NCBI GenBank assembly: GCA_003993805.1
Contig: RSEF01000012.1
Coordinates: forward strand, 7,023,796-7,087,795
Source: Himantopus leucocephalus
Lineage: Eukaryota > Chordata > Aves > Charadriiformes > Recurvirostridae
Length of the DNA: 64,000 bases
Direction: 5' to 3'
Numbering within the stretch: position 1 is the first letter of the stretch; each line of letters opens with the position of its first letter. The notes under the pieces were generated by a model. It searched no databases. It had not been told where the DNA came from and saw only the letters and a list, made by a program, of their open reading frames with translations. Made by a program: the position numbers and the translations under genes. This document shows, one piece after another, positions 1 through 10,420 of this stretch.

Positions 1-38
1 GGAAGGGAAGGGAAGGGAAGGGAAGGGAAGGGAAGGGG
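1..38. repeat. (GGAAG)n microsatellite
   Basis: A pure GGAAG pentanucleotide repeat fills the first 38 bases and probably continues to the left of the window. It lies inside intron 4 of the WNT4-type gene, which is read from the other strand, so in the transcript it is a CTTCC pyrimidine tract. Confidence 0.95.
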
Positions 39-359
39 CAAAAAAGTCTTTTTAATCCAGGCCAACATGAAAGAGAAGGGGATCCACTCTGTGGGAAACA
101 GGCTGGTTTGGGTCTGTAAGAGAAATCCCTGAGGCAGGGGAAGAGACAGGGACCTGCTCTGACCCACAGGGCTGTGGAGAGGGGAGCATATCTGCCCAGA
201 GCCAAAAGATGTTCAAGGGACCTGATCTGACAGGGGCCCCTTCAGAAGATGGTGTCTTTGCTCTGGAGGGGCAGGGAAGCTCTTCAGAGCAGAATGGAGA
301 AACTAATGGAGAAGCCCCTGAAGATGGGCTTGCTTCCCAGCCCCTGTTCCTGCCCTTAC

Positions 360-502
360 CTTCCTCCCAGCCTCATTGTTGTGCAGGTTCATGAGCACTC
401 GGCTGGAGGATACACCACGGCTCCTCTCAGGGTTGTCTACGAAGGCTTGAGAAAAGGCAATCCCATAAGACAAGTTATCAGAGCAGCCCGACCATTGGAA
501 AC
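360..502 (-). CDS. WNT4B: WNT4B-like exon 4: [10 protein letters not shown]...NEAGRK segment
   Basis: The exon has 143 nt and encodes residues 146-193. It starts [14 protein letters not shown] and ends [11 protein letters not shown], followed by a GTAAGG donor (359-354). The stretch [10 protein letters not shown] replaces the FVDVRERSKG that I recall in WNT4. It includes a V-to-N and an R-to-P change, but the cysteines and the NLHNN core are kept. Intron 4 fills the rest of the window to the left (1-359), and no final exon is seen there. Confidence 0.93.
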
Positions 503-2337
503 CTGCAGAGGGAAAGCAGCCATGAGATGAAGTAAGAGAAGCCCTGGGACGAGCTCCCAGAGGGCTGAGGGCTGTGGAGAAGGGAGATGTCTCCTCCCCT
601 GGTGAGGGTCTCCCCCATGGATATTCTCTTCTGCCAGCCCCTCCCCGCCACCGGCCTCCTCCTTCACCTTCAGGGCTGACTCCTCGTATCTTGCGGTCAC
701 AGCCACACTTCTCCAGCTCCCCGCGGCTGCAGGCACGAGTCACAGCAAAGGCAACGCCAGCAGCAGAGATAGCATGGATGAAAGCAGACTCCCGCGTGCC
801 TGCAGCAGGGCGAGAAATGGCACCAATCTGCAGAGGGGGGAGGCACTGATGGGACATGGCAGGGGGAAAAGAGGCTGTGTCTGCATGCAGGAAGGATGTA
901 TTCAGGCAGGGACTGGTCAGGAGAAATCTCTGTTAGGATGCTACAGTTCCAAGGCCTGGAATCAGCAAAGGAGACGGCTCTGCGGGGTGCTTCTGGCTGA
1001 GCGCCCTCCCCTTTGGCACCCTCAATTCCTGGGCTGGATATCCCATTGCGGGATAGAAGTCAGCAGCCCCCAAGGGAAGTGAAAGGGGAGCTGTGGTGGG
1101 GGACGTCAGGGGCTGAGCCCCCCCCATGCAGAGAGGTTTGTCAGGGAGGACCCTGCTGCCTTGTCTCTAGGAGCCAGAGAGACCCTGCTCATGGCTCCCT
1201 GGATGGCTCCTTCCATGCAAACACATGCAAAATCTCTTCCATGTTGTTTTGGGGGTGTAGGCAGATCCTTTTCCCCTGGCCTGCAAGGACAAGGGACCGC
1301 AGCTTCAGAGAAAAAAGGCTTGATTTGAGCTGCTACTCCAAAGGGTGGTGGCTGCTGGTAGCAGGGTGGGAGAGAAGATCTATCAGTCTGCAGAGCTGGT
1401 ACCCATAATGGTCCAGATGGGACCAAAAAGCCAGGCCTGGTTAACTGAGGAAGAAACTTAGTCAGAATATTAATATTTGTAACAGCACATGCGTTTGGTT
1501 CAGTTTGCTCTGTGTTGACATCTTTGTTAGTACGTGGAGGAAGGCACTGGCCACTCTGGGGCTCGTCCCAGTGTGACACTTGCGCACTAGCCCAGGAAAG
1601 GCTGATGTGTCAGGGGGTCACATGGGCATATTGAAAGGACTGCATGCCATCTGCGCCTGCACCACCTCCCCCTTGCTGACCTTGGATGGCGATCTTGCCG
1701 AAGACCTGCAGCCCCTGCAGGGTGGAGCAGTTCCACCGGCGAGAGTGAAACTGATGCTGGCACTCCTCGACAGCCAGCTCCGCACCTCGCTTCACCGCAT
1801 CCATGGCTTCCACCTGCCGCCGGCAAACACGGACCTGCTCTTCTACCAACCCTGTCAGACCATCGCAGCCCCCAGGGTCCCGGAGGACTGCCCGCAGAGA
1901 AGGCTGCTTGGCCAGGTACCTGTGGGGCGGGGGAGAGATTCAGTCACACATGGGCTAGAGTCAGGGCCATGTCTGTGCTGGACTAGCCCTCTACAGCCTT
2001 ATTTTTGAGTAGAAACGGGGCAGGAAAGGGGATGTGCCGCCTCTTGTCTGTGCCAAATTGGACATTCCTGCTCCCCATCCTGGTCTGTGCCTCTCAGCTT
2101 CATTGTCTCTCTCCCTTCACGCTCCCCGAAATGCCCCTCCTAAAGTGCTGCCTTTGGGTTGCCCAGGTTCCTTCTTCCACCCTTTTCTCACAGATACGCC
2201 TGTTTTCTTGGGAGATAGCACCACCCCAGGTGACATTCCAACCCGGACGGTACAAATGCAAAGCATACTTACAGCCATGTCACCGCAAGGACTTGTTGCA
2301 TGGGGATCAGCACCACGTACAGCCACATCATCTCCAT
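360..2337 (-). CDS. WNT4B: WNT4-type secreted signalling protein, probably WNT4B (3'-partial, 4 of about 5 coding exons)
   Basis: This gene encodes a secreted, cysteine-rich Wnt ligand that acts outside the cell on Frizzled and LRP5/6 receptors. The coding exons are complement(2273-2337, 1681-1919, 668-799, 360-502). They join to 579 nt, or 193 codons, with no stop, and every intron seen in full is GT-AG. Visible parts are a hydrophobic signal peptide (residues 1-19), the WLYLAK start of the mature region, the sequon NCS at 85-87 within [17 protein letters not shown] in exon 3, and WSGCSDN followed by [11 protein letters not shown] in exon 4. The exon order, phases and motifs are those of vertebrate WNT4. 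From memory, exons 3-4 match WNT4 at roughly four residues in five, but exon 2 at only about half. Avian WNT4 itself is far better conserved, so I infer the paralogue WNT4B. The last exon, with the acylated serine and the C-terminal cysteine domain, is off the left edge. The start ATG at 2337 was chosen because it opens the signal peptide and splices in phase 2 to exon 2, as in WNT4. Confidence 0.9.
668..799 (-). CDS. WNT4B: WNT4B-like exon 3: GTRESAF...CGCDR segment
   Basis: The exon has 132 nt and encodes residues 102-145. It opens with [15 protein letters not shown] and includes [18 protein letters not shown]. The acceptor is CTGCAG (801-800) and the donor GTGAAG (667-662). The exon starts and ends at the same codon phase as the WNT4 exon. 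Confidence 0.92.
1681..1919 (-). CDS. WNT4B: WNT4B-like exon 2: N-terminal Wnt domain
   Basis: The exon covers residues 23-101 plus a base on each side. Its acceptor is CCCCACAG (AG at 1921-1920) and its donor is CAAG followed by GTCAGC (GT at 1680-1679). It carries the WNT4-type segment VFGKIAIQ at its end, the paired cysteines C40 and C54, EEC at 73-75, and the conserved glycosylation motif RRWNCST. The first 20 or so residues after YLAK differ strongly from WNT4 as I remember it. Confidence 0.9.
2273..2337 (-). CDS. WNT4B: WNT4B-like exon 1: start codon and signal peptide
   Basis: The exon has 21 codons plus two bases. It begins [12 protein letters not shown] and ends VTW plus CT of a leucine codon. 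The context before the ATG is GACAGG, a fair Kozak match (purine at -3). The donor reads GTAAGT (2272-2267). Joining to exon 2 rebuilds the WLYLAK segment that follows the signal peptide in WNT4. Two further in-frame ATGs at codons 3 and 4 could also serve as starts. Confidence 0.85.
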
Positions 2338-3112
2338 CCTGTCCCCGGCAAAACTCCACCTTCAGCTACGGTGCAGCAGCCACCTGAATCCCCTCCTGTG
2401 ACCTCCCACTGCCTCTGCCCAACAGTCGCTCTCACAGCAGCTCCGGCCCAGCACCGCAAAGCACAGGTAGTCCCTGCCCTGGGCAATGACCATGGGCTGC
2501 CCTGATGTGCCTGCCAGCATCGGAGACCTGTCGGCCCACAGAAACCTGCTGGGTTGGCCCTGCGAGGGCGTCCACGCTGGTGCCGTTCCCTACCTACAGC
2601 TCAGACAGCATCGTGGAAGAGCTCTGAACTAGCGCTCTGGGGTGGGCATCCATCGTAGGAAGCTCACGTGGCGGGGGACAGCATCAGTGTCAGACCCCCA
2701 GTCTCTGCCGTTCTGTCAGCAGATGATCTGGTTGTCTTCCTCCACAGTCAAGTCGCTTCATCAGCAGGAAGCAGCCTGAGACCCAGTCAGCAGCAGCCAG
2801 AGCCTTCCACACAAGAAAAATCTGGCAGCACCAAGCAGCTGTTGCTAGACCCACCAGCTTGTCATTGCTTTGTCACCAAGCCCTTTGGGGAGCTGGAGAG
2901 TTTCCCTGCAGTGACAGCTCACGGGAGCCGCGAGGGGAAGACCTGCTGTCCCCCTCATCCCCAGCCGCCGTCCTTGAGGATCCTCCCTCATCTGCCTCCT
3001 CCAGGCTGGAGATTCTTCTTTTCTACCCTGCAGCCCACATAGCTACGGCAAACAGACGCAGCCTGGCTGCTCCCTGGCTCTCTTAACTCTTTCCCTGGCA
3101 CATCTCCCTTCA
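2338..3112. other. GC-rich upstream flank of the WNT4B-like gene
   Basis: This stretch lies upstream of the minus-strand start codon, so it should contain the 5' UTR and promoter. I see no TATA box near the start and no convincing further exon. ORFs here are short and lack recognisable motifs. Confidence 0.4.
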
Positions 3113-3141
3113 CCCCCCCCCCCCCNNCCCCCCCCCCCCCC
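3113..3141. repeat. poly-C tract with two undetermined bases
   Basis: A run of C is interrupted by NN at 3126-3127. The homopolymer is probably of uncertain length in the assembly. Confidence 0.95.
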
Positions 3142-4087
3142 ATTTTCTTCCCCATGGCAAGAGGGACAGTCTTTGCCTTTCTCCTTAAGCAGGCGTAGTG
3201 GGGTGACTGCCCCTCTTCTCAGTGGTTAGCCCTTTCCTAAGAGCCCTGGGAGTCCAGGAAAATGTGAGTTGTGTGAGCGGGGAGCTGAAACGTCCTGGAG
3301 AAAAGCCCGCTGTTGCCCCCCGGCAGGCCGGGAACCGCCCCACCGCCCTGGAAGGTGAGGCTCCTCATGCGGCCCAGAGATTTCTGCTTTTCCTGTCTGA
3401 ATCATTCAGAAAGTGAAACGTTGCTGCTCTGGCCCTGCTTTGGTTCTTCCACCATGGCCCCACATGTGGGTTCACCCCTTTGCTGTGCTCTTCCACGTTT
3501 CCCTGCACAAAGAGGTCTGAGGAGAACTGGGGCTTATCGGTCGTCCTTCCAAACCCGAGCAGCCTCTCTCCTTGCCTTCCCAGCTCCCTGCGCCCCTCGT
3601 TCTGTTGCGTCCCTGCTCCTGCTTTCTGGAGCCAGCACTCCGGGGTGGCAGGCGTGTTGGGATCTGCAGCATCAGGGTGTAGCCTCCGACACACACCCCA
3701 GTGATCTGGTCTTACCTGCTGTGGGCTCAGACGGAGGTGAGGAAATGACAGGGGTTGCGCTGCTCTTCCCCAAGAGCTGAGCCGCCAAGGGACAGTGAGG
3801 GGCGAAGGTGTGAGCCCGCTCAGGCAGGGGAAGACGGCGTTTGCGGGCTGATGCACCGAGACCCGGTGAGGTGAGTGAAGCCGGCTGGGTGAGGGATGCT
3901 GTGGGGCAGGGTGGGTTCGCGGGCTAGGCTGACTGCCACCGTGTCCTCCTCTTCTGACGCACAGGGTAAAGCCAGGACTGCCAGGCTCATCCAGGTGTGC
4001 GTACATGTGCGCGGGGGGCGAGGGCTGCAAGGAAGGGGAAAGTTCCCCCAGAGGGTGTCAGAGACTCCTTTTGCAAAGGGAGAAGGA
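3142..4087. other. GC-rich stretch without a recognised gene
   Basis: Overlapping ORFs exist on both strands, up to 221 codons on the minus strand (3365-4030), but none has a family motif. Their length fits a GC-rich, stop-poor region. A short minus-strand segment ending at about 3716 (CCCACAGCAG followed by GTAAGA) looks like a splice donor and could belong to an unrecognised transcript. Confidence 0.35.
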
Positions 4088-4104
4088 ACACACACACACA
4101 CACA
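4088..4104. repeat. (AC)n microsatellite
   Basis: Eight to nine AC units in a row. Confidence 0.9.
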
Positions 4105-4709
4105 GAGACACACGTACATCTGCAAGCCTTTACTGGTACCAGAGCTCTGACAGGAACTGAAGAGACACGAAAAGCTGTGAGAACAAAGATCCCAGCAACT
4201 AGGAAGTGAGAAAGGGGCTCTGGTTAAAGAAAAGAGACGCACTAAAAAGGAGCAGGGTGAGATCAGTGGTTCGGGTGCTATTGTACCCTCCAAGGATTTA
4301 TGAGCGGCTGGAACATATATCCCTTGGCGTGTCACTCCCTGAATGAGGAGGCAGTGATGGCAGAACAAGGGAGGCAGGGAGTGAGAAAGTCAAACACCAG
4401 CAGCAACAGCCAGCAGGCAGAAGAGCTGGGCAGGGGCTGCAGAGAAAGGGGGAGCCCTCAGGCACGACACCTTCTTCTTGGGGCAGCTGCTCCTGGGGAA
4501 GGAAAACAGTAGGATTAGGAGTGTCCCCATGACCTGTGTCTTCTTCCAGGTGTGCTGGGACTGGCACAGCAGAAGTAGGACTTGAAGCAACAGAGTGCCA
4601 GATGGGCTCTGCAGAAGGGCAGATCCCTTCCCAGCTACACTTGGCGGTGGTAGGTCACAGATGTCCTGCTAAAGCAGCCCTTGCACTTTCTTAGCATAGT
4701 GCCTCCTGT

Positions 4710-4795
4710 AGCATCAGGGAGGGCACATCAGGCCCTGATGTGACATCATGGCCTGACGTCTGAACATCAGGGACTGACGTCTGTGGCAAACATGC
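4710..4795. repeat. short degenerate ~21-bp repeat with a palindrome and CRE-like motifs
   Basis: The tract contains the 19-bp inverted repeat CACATCAGG-C-CCTGATGTG (4724-4742), then TGACATCA (4741-4748), then TGACGTC twice (4754-4760 and 4775-4781), spaced 21 bp apart. A minus-strand reading shows an irregular 7-residue period. TGACGTC is one base short of the full CREB/ATF site. Regulatory use is inference only. Confidence 0.5.
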
Positions 4796-5379
4796 CTTTG
4801 CCCGCCACAGGCACCGACACGTCTTCAGAGCTCGGTTCTTTCTGGGTCCCTGACACACGCCAGCGGTGCACAGCTGGGCCCCCCGGCAGGAGCTCATCCC
4901 CAAAGCACCCAAGCCCGTGGGACTGACAGGACTCTGAGCCTTTCCGTTGGCTAGTGATTAAATTAACTTTGCTCTCACTTCCCGTATTTCACTTCTACCT
5001 CTTGTTTGGCAATATTTTGGGGAGGGGGATGTCTTTTCCCCTGTCAGTCCTGGGGGTGGCTGAGTTAGCATGGGAGCAAAGCACAAGCAAGTATTTGACA
5101 CTATGACCCAGGGCAGGTCTCCTCAGTTGCAAGGACACCTGGGTGTTGCTTCTTTCACGATTGCTTTCAGAGGATGTGTTTTAACTTATCAGCTTTGGAT
5201 AGCAAAGTTCATGGTTTGTGGCCAACCAGAAGTGCATCAGGAAGTGAGAAAGGAGGAGAGATGAACAGCAGCATGACAGACGTAGAACCAGCCATGGCGC
5301 AGTAGGAGATGGCTGTGATTTGAATGAGCAAGTAGCCAAAGATCCCAGCTGGCTCTGTTTTGATTCAAGCTGCTTGCAG

Positions 5380-5461
5380 TTTTGGTGCCAGGATTGAGAC
5401 CTCTGCAGTGACAGTGATCGCTAAGCCAGCAAGCCCGTGTGAACCCTTCACCAGCAGAGAG
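5380..5461 (+). other. possible exon (weak)
   Basis: A stop-free frame (reading ...ARIETSAVTVIAKPAS...) lies between an acceptor-like TGCTTGCAG (AG 5378-5379, or a second AG at 5390-5391) and a GTAAGC donor at 5462. No protein family is recognised. It could be a non-coding exon or chance. Confidence 0.2.
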
Positions 5462-8144
5462 GTAAGCGAGACGGAAACATCTGGAGAGCCGGATGGTCTG
5501 GGTGCACTGGGCACTGGTCCCCACCAGCTGCTGCGCGTTTGGCTGCTGGATCTGACCACAGGGCACTGGGGAACCCCCTACGTCTCTTCAGTTGCCTAGT
5601 GAACCTGAAGGTGCAAGGCGTATCTTGGTATTTATTCAAATGGATCTTTGGGATCCTGTGATACTAAAACCACGGGCAGCCTGTAGACCTTACTTACCAA
5701 GGTGCCCACAGTGGAAGTCCTCTTCCACAGTGCCCTCAGGAGATGAAGGGGGGTGACACCTCTAGGGAGCAAGCAGTAGCAATGGGATCAGACCTCATGA
5801 GTTAAATGCAGAGGTCTCAGCTTTGATGTCAGGTATCTTGTTAAAAACAAGTCGTCTTAAGTCTTGAATGCCTTCATGGTTCTGATCATGACAATAATCT
5901 AATTTCTTGGTCAGAAAAATGGTGAAAAGTAGGGCTTAAATATCAACTACAGCAGGTAAAAACATTTTCACATTTGTGAAAAAATATACCTTCAATTTCT
6001 AAAGCAAAGTTGGGTGGTTTTTTTGAGGTTTGGTGCACTATTTGTTACTTCCTTTTGATTTCAGATTTACTAAGTGAACTTGTGCAGTTTGTGTTTTCAG
6101 CTGCACTGCTCTGCACCCCAATGCTGTGTTCCCTGTCTGCATCCCCAGGGCAGCCCCAAAGAGCTCCAGGGCTTAAATGACAAGTCACTCTTGGAAACAC
6201 TGATCCAGCAGCACTCTCAGAAAGACTTTTCTAGCTGTCTTTTTCCACCTCGTTTCTCAGCCCGATGCATAACCCTGTGTCCCACCACGCTGTGCTCCTT
6301 CGTCGTTTTTGCAGTGCAGTGCCTATGGGTGAGACAGTGTCAGGAGAGAAGATGCCCAGGACCAGGCAGCGGGATGCCAGGCATACATCTCATCTCAGGG
6401 CACACTTGCCTGTTCCAGTCCCTGTATGCAAGTACAGCTAGGGTTTCCCACTCCCCAAAAGAAAAAAGTCAAAATCCCCATGGGTTTTGCATGTCCCGTG
6501 GGGACTCCTTGCCTAGCAGCTGTTTTTCTGGCTCTAGCCAGAGGTGCCCACCCTGGGCTCAACCTCTGGCTCATCTCAGTCCGGCACCCCACACCAGCCA
6601 GGGCCCTGGGCAGCTCCCGAGCACTTGGGGGAGGCACGTGGCTGTCGTCCAAGTGCGGTGGTCATGGGAGGATGTATGTGGGAGGGGAGGACGGTGCATT
6701 CTTTTCAATTGTTTTTTTGAGGTTGTCTGCCCGTTCTCCAGCATCACATTCTCCTCTCCCCTCACACAGCAACAGCAGTTGACGTTGCCCCCATCTCACA
6801 CCTATATCAGCACCTCTTCCTCCCTCACCGGTGTTTTCCCTTTTAGTTTCTGCAGCTCCTCCTGCCCTGCAGCAGTTGCTCAGAGAGTGTGTGTGTACAC
6901 ATGCACAAGTGTGACATCTATGTCATTCCCCCTGTCCAAGAATACTAGCAGCAAATTCATTTTCCACCTGAAAACAGAAAGAAGTATCTGCCAAGGTAGC
7001 ATCTGTAGTTTGAATTGCTCTTTTCTCTCCCTGCTGGGGGAAAGGCTATGGTCTAGGCAGATGGCCTTCCAAGGCTCATACTGGTCTTCACTGAGAGCTA
7101 AAAAGGTGATTCCTCTGCCTCCTCAGCCACTTAAGGTCAGTCAATAAACAGACAGTTCCTTCAAGATTTCAAGACAGCATGTCTTCATGAGGAGGAGGAG
7201 GATTCAACTGTGGTACCATTGTCTCCTTACAGAGCTGATGACTTGAGACCTCTCGGCAGCTTTCATGTCGAGCAATGAGTACTTGAGGTTCTTTTAGAGG
7301 TAGCCGCAAAGAATATGGCCTGTGGCTTTCAGACATTAACGAACAAGGATAATACAACCAGTTTCAGCTCTTCTGTCTCCCTATTACCAGCTTGCTTTAC
7401 CCGTAGCTTTCCTCTTCAGTGAGAAACAGTCAAAACAGTACCTTCAGAGCTCTGCAGAGAAATGCTCTCTTCCCACAGCTTTCAAAGACCAAGCATGTAC
7501 ACATCTCATTTCAGGTGTCTGAGGTCTTGATTATAGTATCTGTTATGTCAAATTTGAGACTATCAGCTTAGCTCCAATAACATCACCGTTAGCGGATTCT
7601 TGCTTCTGTGTTTCCGTCCACCCACAAAAAAAAAAGTCCCCTCAAAAAACCCAATCTATTTTCCACTCGCAATGATCTTTGCTGGCAGTTTAGAACTCTG
7701 CTGTTTGGTGTCTCAAAGGCTGAAGGGCTAGTATGCACAGAAAGACCAACTCAGAAAAAAAGAAAAGGTGATAGTGGGTAAAAAATTAAACAGATTTCTT
7801 GCACCGGTGTTCATGGCAGGAAAGCCTGGGAGATTTCCATGGCAGAAACTCTCTTTACAGAGAAATTCATCAAAGGACTGTCTCTGATCAAAACGGTGGC
7901 AGGAAGGGTTATGGAGCAGCAACATGAACTAAGCAGTGTCTGAAACCACATGGTTCCTATCCCAGAGGTCCGAAAATAACTGAAGGGTGAAAGACCTGAC
8001 TAACTGTGGCGGCGAAACGTGTGCTTAAAACTGCTTTTAAAGTCTCACTAGCAGACACAATTTGAGAAAAGGCTCTTTGGGGATTTCAGACTAGGGAGCG
8101 TGATGTCTGTGCTGCACAAATTAGTAGAAGCTATAATAAAGGAA
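5462..8144. other. no recognised gene; long chance ORF
   Basis: The longest ORF without N in the window (6074-7147, plus strand, 357 codons) lies here. It is rich in serine, cysteine and proline and has no domain pattern I recognise. From about 7.2 kb the sequence becomes more AT-rich and no further coding signal is seen. Confidence 0.3.
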
Positions 8145-9295
8145 AAAATCAATTGGCATGCAGTCACATCTCATTACTGGGGAAGAGTCATCAGGCTTTT
8201 ATAAAGGGATGCTGTGCCTCACAGTCCTTTTTTGAAGGAGTCAACAAGCATGTGAACAGTGGCCCATGTGGATTTCCAAAAAGCTTTCAAAAGGGCTCTC
8301 ACCAACAGTGCTTAAAGAAATTTAGAGAAAGGGTTGCTACCTGGATAAAAAGTGCCTAAAGGACAGGACAGAGAATGAGGGTAGATGGTCAGTTTTCTTC
8401 GTGGAGTTCTAAGACATCAGTGCTGGGGCTTGCGCTGTTTGACTTATTCATGAGGGATGAATAATGAAATAACAAATCTGTTGGAGACATAAAATTATTC
8501 AAGTTAGAAAAGATGACGGTTGGCTGCAAAGAACTGCAGAGATTAAGAGAAGTGTGAGTGACTGGCCTTAAAATAACAGCTGAAATTTCATCTAGCTAAG
8601 TGATGAGAAAAACCAATCTGAACTGACCATTACCCCTTGCAAATGAGATCTACGCCTACTCAGCTCTGTGCATCATCAACATTGAGTATGTTTTGAGCAC
8701 CCCACCACAGGGCTCACAAAGGCTGTAGCAGAAGTGGAAAGGTTCTGAGAAGGGCAACAAGGAAAGAACTGCTTCTTTGTGAGGAACAACTATGAAGGCA
8801 AGGACCCTTTAGCCTCAGAAAATAAAAAAGGTTACTGAGGGGGAATATAGTAGACATTTATAAAATCATCAGTGATAAGGTGAAGGTGAATAGAGATGGT
8901 TTTTCCACTGTCTCTTCCAGCATTAAAACTAGGAACTGAATCTAGCAGGTGGTGATTCAAAAATGAGTACAAGAAAGTGGTTCTTCACCTGAGATGTGAT
9001 TAAGCTGTGGAACTTGTTGGCACTCCTGGCACTGGATGTTGTAGATGGTAAATTTTACATGGACTCAAAAAGCAACTGGAAAAAGTCATGAAAGAAAAGT
9101 TCCTCGAGGACTACTGAATACAAATAAGTCACCTCTGGCTCAGAAAATCCCTGGGCTACAACATGCTGGAAGCAGGAGGAGAACTTGAGGGAGCGTAATT
9201 ACATGATTGCACTGTTCTTGCATTATCCCTTCACCATCCAAGGTCTGAGGTAGAATAGACCACTGAACTCATACAGTATGGACTGTGCTTCCATA
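8145..9295 (+). mobile_element. ancient CR1/L3-type LINE, 3' part, heavily decayed
   Basis: The sequence follows the 3' half of the ORF2 of amniote CR1 elements, with many indels and stops. Landmarks in order are a decayed YLDFQKAFD-like region (GTGGATTTCCAAAAAGCTTT, about 8270), a GTGCTGGGGCTTGCGCTGTTTGAC block (the SVLGP...LF region, about 8420), AGAAGGGCAACAAGGAAAG, TTATAAAATCATCAGTGATAAGG, GTGGAACTTGTTGGCACTCCTGGC, and a tail like CAGTATGGACTGTGCTTCCATATT. This tail is of the type ending AGTATGGCCGTTCTTATGTT known from turtles and crocodilians, and not the octamer tail of young avian CR1. The copy therefore probably predates modern birds. Confidence 0.75.
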
Positions 9296-9387
9296 TTATT
9301 CTCTAGAGGTGTTTATTGAATGCCTCTTGATAAAAATAGCTTGTCTGTGGAGACAAGTCACCTTCACCTGACACCTGGCTGGTCTGG

Positions 9388-10036
9388 TGTTATGGCTTGA
9401 AAAATCTACAACAATTTATTGTCATTTAGACAATTATTCTATCACCTGATGACCCCTCCCCACCCAGGAAGAGGAATCAGGGAAAAACAAGGAAACATGA
9501 GGGTTGAAATATAGATAGATTTAATAGGATAAGATTAAATAATTAACATTAATAATAGTAAAGAACCAGTATTGATCCCAATACCAATATAAAATATACA
9601 AGGATTATACTCAGCCCATTCTATCAGTAGGAAGCTGTGCACTTCCAGCAGTGGACAGTAACTGTCGGACACTATGATCGCTATGGCTTCAGGAGGAAGG
9701 GAACGCCTCAGGGGACTGGTATCGGGGCATGAAGTTCTCTGGATCGCTGCCATCAAGGGAGAGAGAGCACTTTGCAGAAAACTTTCTAATTTATATTGAA
9801 TGTGACACTCATGTTATGAAAAAATACTGTTGGCCAGCTTGGGTCAAGTGCCCAGGTCTCGCTCCTCCTCATCCCTGCACCTGGCAAGCTTGAAAACACT
9901 GAGACCTTGAAGCGCACATACCATAGTTGGCTATAAAGTAAGTATTTTCACAAATTCAGACACTAGAGTCTTCTAAAAGTGCAGTTTCCCCAAGCATTGG
10001 AAGAGAAATTAGTCCTGTGTCGCTCAAACCAGGACA
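9388..10036 (-). mobile_element. solo LTR of an avian endogenous retrovirus, diverged
   Basis: Read on the minus strand, the segment starts TGTCCTGGTTTGAGC. It passes a block with AAGCTTGCCAGGTGCAGGGATG and CTTGACCCAAGCTGGCCAACAG, then an AT-rich part with TTAATCTTATCC, and ends near CAAGCCATAACA. This order matches the common avian LTR family that opens TGTCCTGGTTTCAGCTGGGATAGAG, as I remember it. Flanking 5-mers TCTGG (9383-9387) and CCTGG (10037-10041) agree at four of five positions and could be a worn target-site duplication. No internal retroviral genes are attached. Confidence 0.6.
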
Positions 10037-10420
10037 CCTGGGTACATGTTAGAGCAGGTCATGTGACAAAGTGAGTGACTCAGCCTCACTCACTTTGTCT
10101 CAGTCAAGACAAGGGTCTCACTAGTCTGTTCAGCCTGCAGTCATTGCGGGGTTTTGGCTCTAGCAAAAGCTGGCATAACTTCCTTGAGATTTTTTGAGGC
10201 ATTTAATCATTTCACTTGAAACTAGCAACATTCTTGCACATTTGCCTTGTTTTGCTGGATTATCTTATACTTTAAACTTATGCAAGTCTTCACACAAAGT
10301 TTTCTTCCACAAAGAAGGGTGAAAGCCACTAAGATACAGCTTGAAAACCAGTAGAAGTTCCTCTAAGAAACCTCTCTTGGTGGTGGACCTGCCCAACAAC
10401 ACAAAAGGATGAGCAAATTG

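Noticed and set aside
303..857. One 184-codon minus-strand ORF
   Set aside because: It reads straight through intron 3 between two Wnt exons. The part at 503-667 is intron, so the single ORF is not the protein.
3365..4030. 221-codon minus-strand ORF
   Set aside because: It has low-complexity Pro/Ser/His-rich composition in a GC-rich block, no domain, and competing ORFs in other frames.
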